NCBI GenBank assembly: GCA_002452405.1
Contig: DKFP01000005.1
Span: forward strand, 1-64,000
Origin: Deferribacteraceae bacterium UBA6793
GTDB taxonomy: Bacteria > Chrysiogenota > Deferribacteres > Deferribacterales > Geovibrionaceae
DNA: 64,000 bases
Reading direction: 5' to 3'
Under the pieces are notes generated by a model. That model was given only the letters and a program-made list of their open reading frames with translations. It had not been told where the DNA came from and did not search any database. Numbering within the stretch: position 1 is the first letter of the stretch; each line of letters begins with the position of its first letter. The position numbers and the translations under genes are program-made. This document shows, piece by piece, positions 58,156 to 64,000 of this stretch.

Positions 58156-59102
58156 CCGCAGACATCTTCTCCCATAAGCACAGTAAACTTGTTGCGTCCG
58201 GTGGATTTACTGAGATAGAGCGCTTTGTCGGCAACCCCAACCATGAACTCCACGTCGGTATAGCATTTGTGATACGGTGTTATCCCTGCGCTGAAAGTTA
58301 TCTGGAACTGCTCGCCGTTGCTTTCGAATATGGTAGCCGCAAGTTTGGCGCGTATCCTTTCCACAGCCATGATGGAATGTTCCAGATCTGTTTCTGTGAA
58401 GATAATAGCAAACTCTTCGCCGCCGTATCGGGATGCAAGGTCGGTTGAACGGATGCACTCTTTTATGGTGTTGGCGAACACCTTGAGCACTTCATCTCCT
58501 TTAAGGTGACCGAAGTTGTCATTTACTTTTTTAAAGAAGTCGATATCCATGAGAGCAAGGCAGAAATGGTTATTGTAGCGTTCGGAACGCTGCATCTCGT
58601 CTTTCAGTTTATCTTTGAAATATGAGTGGTTGTAGAGCAGGGTGAGACCGTCTTTTTTAGCCATCTGTTCAAGGAACTCGTTCTGTTCCAGAACGTTTGT
58701 GGATGCGAATGCCAGTTCGAATATCGTTGATTCCAGCTCTTCTGTCTTTTCTTCCAGTTCCAGCTTGATGCTTCTGTGCTGTTTCAGCGTGTTGAAGCGT
58801 ATCTCAATCTCTTTTTCAGGATCTTCCTTCAGGCAGAACACGAAATAGTATTCCTTTGAAAGTTCAAGCAGAATGGTGTCGTGGAGCTTATCCGAGATAA
58901 ACAGGAAGAAATTATTCGTTTTCAGAAGTTCTTTTATGGAACCGATGCTGTCGTCTTCGCATATTTCAAAGACGACAAGCTCCCGGTTGATATTCTCAAT
59001 TTCATCAGCAGACATGAACTGCGCCTGAGTGAAAATCTGCGCAATATGCTGTCTGATGTTTTCTGTTTTGGCTCTCGCTGTAACTTTTGTGTTATTCGGC
59101 AT
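58152..59102 (-). CDS. Diguanylate cyclase (GGDEF domain)
   Basis: 316 residues. About 130 residues of N-terminal receiver-like fold without obvious phosphorylation site (REL VVFEICEDDSIGSIK region), a coiled coil (EEKTEELESTIFEL) and a GGDEF domain: LTLLYNHSYFKDKLKDEMQR, DIDFFKKVNDNFGHLKGDEV, SRYGGEEFAII. The active-site motif is GGEEF and an allosteric I-site RSTD lies five residues before it, so it should be active and feedback-inhibited. It overlaps lysS by 11 bases. Confidence 0.94.
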   Translation of the reverse strand: MPNNTKVTARAKTENIRQHIAQIFTQAQFMSADEIENINRELVVFEICEDDSIGSIKELLKTNNFFLFISDKLHDTILLELSKEYYFVFCLKEDPEKEIEIRFNTLKQHRSIKLELEEKTEELESTIFELAFASTNVLEQNEFLEQMAKKDGLTLLYNHSYFKDKLKDEMQRSERYNNHFCLALMDIDFFKKVNDNFGHLKGDEVLKVFANTIKECIRSTDLASRYGGEEFAIIFTETDLEHSIMAVERIRAKLAATIFESNGEQFQITFSAGITPYHKCYTDVEFMVGVADKALYLSKSTGRNKFTVLMGEDVCG

Positions 59103-60561
59103 CCTCAGGCCTCATGTGGGGAAATAGTATAACGTCGCGTATGGACTGGCTGTCTGTGAAAAGCATGACGAGCCTGTCAATTCCGAGACCGGCACCTGCG
59201 GTGGGGGGAAGACCGTATTCCAGGGCACGGATGTAGTCTGTGTCCATCATGCAGGCTTCTTCGTCGCCGGCTTCTTTTGCGGCAACCTGTTTAGCAAATC
59301 TCTCATATTGGTCAATGGGATCGTTAAGCTCGTTGAAACCGTTGGCAAGCTCAAATCCGCCCATAAAAAGCTCAAATCTTTCAGTGGTTTCAGGATCGTC
59401 CTTTTTGGACTTGGCAAGGGGAGAAACCTCTTTCGGGTAATCAATTATAAAAGTGGGATTGATAAGTGTGTGTTCAATCAACTCTTCAAAAATCTCCATA
59501 ATGATTTTGCCTTTGCCCCATTCCTTCTGCACTTTGATACCAATTTTGGTAGCTGCATTTTCCGCTGATTCTCTGTCTTTCAGCATGTCTCCGGTGATGT
59601 TGCTGCCTTTTATAATGGCTTCCTGCATGGTCATTCTTGCCCAGGGGCTTTCAAGGTCTATCACGTTTCCGGTAAAAGTTATCTCTTTCTTACCATAGAG
59701 TTTTTCAGCTATCTTCTGGCACATTTCCTCAATCATGTCCATAAGACCGTGATAGTCGTTGTAAGCATTATACCACTCTATCATGGTAAATTCAGGATTA
59801 TGTCTTGTTGACAGTCCTTCATTTCTAAAATTTCTGTTAATTTCAAAAATTCTTTCGAATCCGCCGACCACCAGACGCTTGAGATAAAGCTCAGGTGCGA
59901 TGCGCAGATAAAGGGGCATGTCGAGTGCGTTATGGTGTGTTATGAAGGGTTTGGCAGTTGCTCCGCCGACGATGGGGTGCATCATGGGTGTTTCCACTTC
60001 AAAGAAGTCCTTATCTATGAAGAACTTTCTGACTTCCTGAACGATTATGCTGCGTTTTCTGAAAGTTTCCTTCACATCCTCATTAACTATAAGATCGACA
60101 TACCTCTGGCGGTAGCGTGTTTCAACGTCTTTGAGACCGTGCCATTTTTCCGGCAGGTCGCGGAGAGCTTTTGTAAGCAGACGGAATTCTTTTGCGCAGA
60201 TTGTCAGTTCGCCGGTTTTTGTTACAAAAAGGTAGCCTTTGATTCCGATGATGTCGCCAACATCGGTAAGACTGAAAGCGGCGTATTGTTCTTCAGATAT
60301 TTCGTTCTTTTTAACATATACCTGAATGATACCCGTGCGGTCTTTGATGGTTATAAATGCTGCCTTTCCGAAAAGGCGCATCGCCATTATTCTTCCTGCA
60401 ACGTCGAACCATACGTCTTCGGCGGGAAGATTTTCTTTTTCTGTGTCAGCGTATTTTGCTGTGATTTCCGCAATGTCGTTCGCTACTTTATGATAATTGA
60501 CAAACGGCTGTTCTGAAAGCTCTTTCAGCTTCTGCATTTTATCAAGGCGGTGTTGTTCCAT
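59092..60561 (-). CDS. lysS: Lysyl-tRNA synthetase, class II
   Basis: 489 residues from ATG 60561 (AGGAGA eight bases upstream); a longer frame to 60636 has no ribosome site. The N-terminal OB domain (VAGRIMAMRLFGKAAFITIK) and the class II motifs (motif 2 FRNEGLSTRHNPEFTMIEWY; motif 3 GAGLGIDRLVMLF) are intact. It ends in the GGDEF gene start, so both share an operon. Confidence 0.98.
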   Translation of the reverse strand: MEQHRLDKMQKLKELSEQPFVNYHKVANDIAEITAKYADTEKENLPAEDVWFDVAGRIMAMRLFGKAAFITIKDRTGIIQVYVKKNEISEEQYAAFSLTDVGDIIGIKGYLFVTKTGELTICAKEFRLLTKALRDLPEKWHGLKDVETRYRQRYVDLIVNEDVKETFRKRSIIVQEVRKFFIDKDFFEVETPMMHPIVGGATAKPFITHHNALDMPLYLRIAPELYLKRLVVGGFERIFEINRNFRNEGLSTRHNPEFTMIEWYNAYNDYHGLMDMIEEMCQKIAEKLYGKKEITFTGNVIDLESPWARMTMQEAIIKGSNITGDMLKDRESAENAATKIGIKVQKEWGKGKIIMEIFEELIEHTLINPTFIIDYPKEVSPLAKSKKDDPETTERFELFMGGFELANGFNELNDPIDQYERFAKQVAAKEAGDEEACMMDTDYIRALEYGLPPTAGAGLGIDRLVMLFTDSQSIRDVILFPHMRPEDAE

Positions 60562-60668
60562 TGAATCTGAGATCTCCTGATAAGTTGATTTAATTTGACT
60601 GTTTATACCATAACTGCATATGCCTTCAAAGTGCAAATAAAAAATGCATCATATTTCATTTTATTTAT

Positions 60669-60697
60669 TTGACACAGTATATAAAAATCACTAATCT
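60669..60697 (+). promoter_or_regulatory. Promoter of the mreBCD operon
   Basis: TTGACA (60669-60674), 17-base spacer, TAATCT (60692-60697), giving a 5' leader of about 115 bases before mreB. Confidence 0.55.
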
Positions 60698-60818
60698 AAA
60701 AAAGCAGATAAATTCCTTTGTTTCGTTATATTAATTCACTTGAAATCTGTCTGCGTATAGTCTAAATTGTCGTGTTCGAATTAAAGAAAATTTTACCCAA
60801 TCGGGGGTGTTTAATCAC

Positions 60819-61835
60819 ATGGGGCTTTTCGACGTATTTTCTAACGACTTAGCAATCGACCTTGGCACAGCCAATACTCTCATATATGTGAAAGGCAAAG
60901 GGGTTGTGTGTTCCGAACCCAGTGTTGTGGCTATTAACAACGTAAACAACGAAGTTCTCGCCGTGGGCAGCGAGGCAAAAAGTATGCTGGGGCGTACTCC
61001 GGCTAACATCGTGGCTATCCGTCCTATGAAGGACGGCGTTATTGCCAACTTCGAAGTCACAGAGCGGATGCTCAAGAACCTCATTCAGAAGGTTCACAAC
61101 AGAAAATCACTTGTGAGACCCAGAATCGTTATCTGCGTCCCTTCCGGTGTAACTCAGGTTGAGAAACGTGCCGTTAAGGATTCCGCGATTCAGGCGGGTG
61201 CAAGAGAGGTTTATCTCGTTGAAGAACCGATGGCAGCGGCAATCGGTGCGGGACTTCCCATTGAAGACCCGTCAGGCAACATGGTTGTCGATATCGGCGG
61301 CGGCACCACAGAGGTTGCTGTTATCTCTCTCTCAGGCATTGTTTATGCGAACTCCGTACGTGTAGGCGGCGACGAGATGGACGATTCCATCGTAAGCTAC
61401 GTTAAACGTAAGTATAACCTGCTCATCGGTAACGGAACCGCAGAACAGATAAAAATGAAGATAGGCTCATGCTTCCCTATGGACACCGAAATGAGCATCA
61501 AGATAAAAGGTCGCGACCTTGTTACCGGTATACCCAAAACCATTGAGATAACCGACGCGGAAGCCAGAGAGGCTCTGGACGAGGCTGTGTCAAAGATTAT
61601 CGACGCGGTGCGTATCGCACTGGAAAAGACTCCGCCGGAGCTTTCCGCTGATATCGTTGACAGAGGCATTGTGCTCACAGGCGGCGGTGCGCTTCTTAAA
61701 GGACTTGATAAACGTCTTTCCCATGAAACAGGTCTGCCCATAATTGTGGCTGACGATCCGCTTCTTGCCGTTGCAATCGGCGCGGGAAAGGTTCTCGACA
61801 ACATCGAGCTCCTGAAAAAAGTTACAATAGACTAG
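60819..61835 (+). CDS. mreB: Rod-shape-determining actin homolog MreB
   Basis: 338 residues. Actin-type phosphate loops: LAIDLGTANTLIYVKGKGVV and MVVDIGGGTTEVAVISL, with the adenosine site GGGALLKGLDKRL. It forms membrane filaments that guide elongation-type wall synthesis. ATG 60819 has GGGGGTG (60803-60809) nine bases upstream; GTG 60807 is within that site. First gene of the mreB-mreC-mreD-mrdA cluster. Confidence 0.98.
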   Translation: MGLFDVFSNDLAIDLGTANTLIYVKGKGVVCSEPSVVAINNVNNEVLAVGSEAKSMLGRTPANIVAIRPMKDGVIANFEVTERMLKNLIQKVHNRKSLVRPRIVICVPSGVTQVEKRAVKDSAIQAGAREVYLVEEPMAAAIGAGLPIEDPSGNMVVDIGGGTTEVAVISLSGIVYANSVRVGGDEMDDSIVSYVKRKYNLLIGNGTAEQIKMKIGSCFPMDTEMSIKIKGRDLVTGIPKTIEITDAEAREALDEAVSKIIDAVRIALEKTPPELSADIVDRGIVLTGGGALLKGLDKRLSHETGLPIIVADDPLLAVAIGAGKVLDNIELLKKVTID

Positions 61836-61854
61836 GGTGTCGGCAGCGGGGCAG

Positions 61855-62649
61855 ATGAAACTTTGGAAAAAAACACTTATCGCTTTTATCGCCCTGCTCA
61901 TCCTTGTTATCATTCAGGCGCGAAATCCTGAGATAAAAGGACCGTTCAGGGGCGTAATCGGCAACTTCGTCAATCCGTTCGTGTATTACACTGAAAAAAC
62001 GTTCAGTTTCTTCAGTGACATATGGAGCGGGTACATCAATCTGGTGGACGTGCGCAGGCAGAACGACAGGCTGAAGCAGGCGAACGGCGAACTTATGCTT
62101 GAGAATTCGCTTCTGCGTGAGCAGGTGAAAGAACACGGGCGCATAGCCAGACTTCTGAAATTCAAAAACTATTCAGACCTTGATTTTGTTCCGGCATCCG
62201 TTATCGGTCGAAACGTTAAAGGCTATCTGAAATTCATCGTTATCGACAGAGGAAGCCGCGACGGTATCAAACGTCAGGATCCGGTTATAAGCTATAACGG
62301 TCTCGTTGGTATGGTGCGTGAGGTCTATGCGGACAGCGCCGAGGTGGAGGTTGTTTTAAGCCCCGCCAGCAACGTTTCAGTTATGAACAACAGAACCCGT
62401 ACTGTGGGTATAGTCCGCGGAAACGGTCACGGCAGTATGGCTGTTGATTTCTACGACAGGCTTGACGATGTCAAAAAAGGCGACACTATGGTCACTTCAG
62501 GTCTCGGCGGAGTATATCCCAAGGGACTGGTCGTCGGCTATGTCAGCGATGTGAAAACCGCTGAAACCGGACTTTTCAAGATAATGACTCTGAATTCGAA
62601 GGTCAGATTTGAAAAACTTGAAAACGTACTGGTGATCAGACAGCGATGA
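61855..62649 (+). CDS. mreC: Rod-shape-determining protein MreC
   Basis: 264 residues. One N-terminal transmembrane helix (LIAFIALLILVIIQ), a coiled coil (QNDRLKQANGELMLENSLLR) and the MreC beta barrels (PASVIGRNVKGYLKFIVIDR; VSVMNNRTRTVGIVRGNGHG; VTSGLGGVYPKGLVVGYV). It links MreB to PBP2 in the periplasm. ATG 61855 preceded by GGGG. The mreD start overlaps by 4 bases. Confidence 0.96.
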   Translation: MKLWKKTLIAFIALLILVIIQARNPEIKGPFRGVIGNFVNPFVYYTEKTFSFFSDIWSGYINLVDVRRQNDRLKQANGELMLENSLLREQVKEHGRIARLLKFKNYSDLDFVPASVIGRNVKGYLKFIVIDRGSRDGIKRQDPVISYNGLVGMVREVYADSAEVEVVLSPASNVSVMNNRTRTVGIVRGNGHGSMAVDFYDRLDDVKKGDTMVTSGLGGVYPKGLVVGYVSDVKTAETGLFKIMTLNSKVRFEKLENVLVIRQR

Positions 62650-63116
62650 AAAGTATCAACTATCTTTATCCGGCAATCTTTTTTGCGCTTATTTTTGGTC
62701 ACATAATTACGCTGGTGTGGGCATTTATCTTTTCCAATTTTGATTTTACAATAGTGATTTTTCTTATTATTTACGAAATGATAGATGAAGACAATTATAT
62801 ATGGCTCTCCGTGCTTTTCGGAGTTTACACCGATTATGCACGTAACGGGTTTTTCGGTCCGGGTGTCATGTTGTTTCTTGCGTTTTCAATCTCAAGATTT
62901 AAAGCCGACATTGTTATGGATATGACCAAGTTTAACTCAAAAGTCCTGCTGTTTACTGCTATTTCTGCGCTTTACTGCATCTTTAATGCTGCTCTTTCGG
63001 GTTATGACCCTGAAACTATTTTAAAAATGACACTCACAAGAACAGTCGTCAACGTTACCGTTGCTATCGGAATCGTGAAACTCACGGAGTACAGAATTGC
63101 TTTTAAGAACGCTTAA
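62646..63116 (+). CDS. mreD: Rod-shape-determining protein MreD
   Basis: 156 residues, about five membrane helices, with the usual FGVYTDYARNGFFGPGVMLF segment between them. Short and poorly conserved family; gene order mreB-mreC-mreD-mrdA makes the call. Overlaps mreC by 4 bases and the next gene by about 20. Confidence 0.93.
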   Translation: MKSINYLYPAIFFALIFGHIITLVWAFIFSNFDFTIVIFLIIYEMIDEDNYIWLSVLFGVYTDYARNGFFGPGVMLFLAFSISRFKADIVMDMTKFNSKVLLFTAISALYCIFNAALSGYDPETILKMTLTRTVVNVTVAIGIVKLTEYRIAFKNA

Positions 63117-64000
63117 AGACGAGATACTTGATTATTTCAAAAAACGCGCCATGTTCGGATACGTGGTGCTGGGTCTTTTCTTTGCGTTTCTGGCGCTGCG
63201 TCTTTTTTATATGCAGGTCATAAGCTACGAAAAGTTCAAGCAGCTTTCGGAAAACAACCGTATCCGTATAGTCCGTATAAAGGCGGACAGAGGGTTTATT
63301 AAGGATGTGCGCGGACGGCTTCTTGTTAAAAACTCCCCCAGTTACGAGCTTAAAATCGTAAAAGAGGACGTTAAAGACCTCAATGCAATTCTTGATAAAC
63401 TGGCGAAAGTGCTCCCTATTGATAAGAAATACGCCATTAAACAGGTGGAGAAATCCTATCTGTACGAACCTGCGGTTATTCTTCGCGGTCTGTCTTTCAA
63501 TCAGGTGGCGGAGATAATGGAACATTCCGACGATTACGTCGGTGTGGAGATAGGTCTTGAGGCTGTCCGCAGTTATATGGACAGCAGAGCCTTCAGCCAC
63601 ATCCTCGGTTATATGTCCGAGGTGAACGAGCAGGAGCTGAGAGATACCGACTATTACCGTTCAGGAGATATGCTGGGTAAAACCGGTGTTGAGAAGGTAT
63701 ACGAAAAACAGCTCAGGGGCGACGATGGCGCCAGACAGGTTGAGGTGGATTCATACGGACGACCCGTTGAGATACTTTCCGAAAAAGCGAGCGTACCCGG
63801 AGAGAACATCACTCTTACTGTGGATTATGATGTGCAGACCTTTCTGCACAGACTGATGGATGGAAAAAAGGGTGCTGTTGTGGTTATGGATGTGAATAAC
63901 TTTGATATGCTCGCGCTCTATTCAGCGCCTGCATTCGACCTCATGTCGTTCACTCCGTTTGCAACTTCCGGTGAGAGGCTCGCAATCATAAAAGACCCTT
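63097..64000 (+). CDS. mrdA: Penicillin-binding protein 2 (MrdA), 3' end cut by the window
   Basis: About 301 codons visible, no stop before 64000. The N-terminus has one membrane helix (YVVLGLFFAFLALRLFYMQV), then the PBP2 dimerisation region (RIRIVRIKADRGFIKDVRGR; GMLGKTGVEKVYEKQLRGDD-type), and the beginning of the transpeptidase domain (GAVVVMDVNNFDMLALYSAP). Its catalytic SxxK lies beyond the window. I choose TTG 63097 as start because GGAG at 63086-63089 is seven bases away; ATG 63151 has no ribosome site and falls inside the pre-helix segment. The start overlaps mreD by 20 bases. Confidence 0.92.
   Translation, partial: MLLRTLKDEILDYFKKRAMFGYVVLGLFFAFLALRLFYMQVISYEKFKQLSENNRIRIVRIKADRGFIKDVRGRLLVKNSPSYELKIVKEDVKDLNAILDKLAKVLPIDKKYAIKQVEKSYLYEPAVILRGLSFNQVAEIMEHSDDYVGVEIGLEAVRSYMDSRAFSHILGYMSEVNEQELRDTDYYRSGDMLGKTGVEKVYEKQLRGDDGARQVEVDSYGRPVEILSEKASVPGENITLTVDYDVQTFLHRLMDGKKGAVVVMDVNNFDMLALYSAPAFDLMSFTPFATSGERLAIIKDP

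Overview
The window (64 kb, one contig, no RNA genes seen) looks like the chromosome of an anaerobic, Gram-negative, flavin- and iron-sulfur-rich bacterium. Evidence is a single-chain pyruvate:ferredoxin oxidoreductase, an archaeal-type glutamate synthase carrying ferredoxin modules, LptE, MCE/Mla-type lipid transport, UbiA/UbiX-type quinone genes and heme genes. My best guess is Deferribacterota (Denitrovibrio/Geovibrio/Seleniivibrio-like); this is inference from gene content, not a search result. Most of the window is ordinary housekeeping sequence in short operons.

Layout. 1-3.1 kb (-): an MCE operon of permease, degenerate ATPase, MCE protein and lipoprotein. 3.2-6.8 kb (+): pyruvate oxidoreductase. 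7-8.5 kb: HxlR regulator divergent from an SDR/DUF1330 pair. 8.6-9.4 kb (+): a stranded phage-type lysozyme cassette. 9.5-14.5 kb (-): three-gene glutamate synthase. 14.8-17.6 kb (+): CRP-like protein, then a sulfur carrier, TtuA-like tRNA thiolase and TrmI. 17.6-21.4 kb: a very large lectin-like prepilin divergent from a second prepilin, which is followed by a flagellin-core-like protein. 21.5-30.1 kb (+): EF-G-like GTPase, a membrane protein, IHF, MerR, an RlmL-type methyltransferase, a 138-bp tandem repeat, a zinc-ribbon membrane protein and a helicase-exonuclease fusion of MrfAB type. 30.3-35.1 kb (-): phoU-phoB-phoR and a Na/Pi symporter with PhoB-box-like repeats. 35-41.5 kb: TrmJ-like, SLT, SfsA, HolA, LptE, LeuS. 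41.7-48.7 kb (+): GAF/HD-GYP, CheY, BirA, CoaX, RodZ-like, an Asd-like degenerate protein, and an isc-type cluster whose IscS homolog lacks the PLP lysine. 49-56 kb (-): CBS protein, an acetyl-CoA-synthetase-like protein without its catalytic lysine, lipoprotein, UbiX, UbiA, HemH, HemE. 56-60.6 kb: SerA, YjbQ, GGDEF protein, LysS. 60.8-64 kb (+): mreB-mreC-mreD and the start of PBP2, which runs off the window.

The most interesting recurring theme is a set of conserved-looking but catalytically stripped homologs: MlaF-like without Walker A/B, IscS-like without the Schiff-base lysine, Asd-like without the glycine loop and active-site cysteine, and ACS-like without the adenylation lysine. Each sits in an intact operon. 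Other notable items are the prepilin-Ig-lectin fusion beside a flagellin-like protein, the MrfA-MrfB single-chain fusion with a probably leaderless start, the TtuB/TtuA/TrmI cluster for the T-loop of tRNA, a four-fold 11-bp-periodic Pho box, and two families of intergenic palindromic repeats concentrated between convergent genes.
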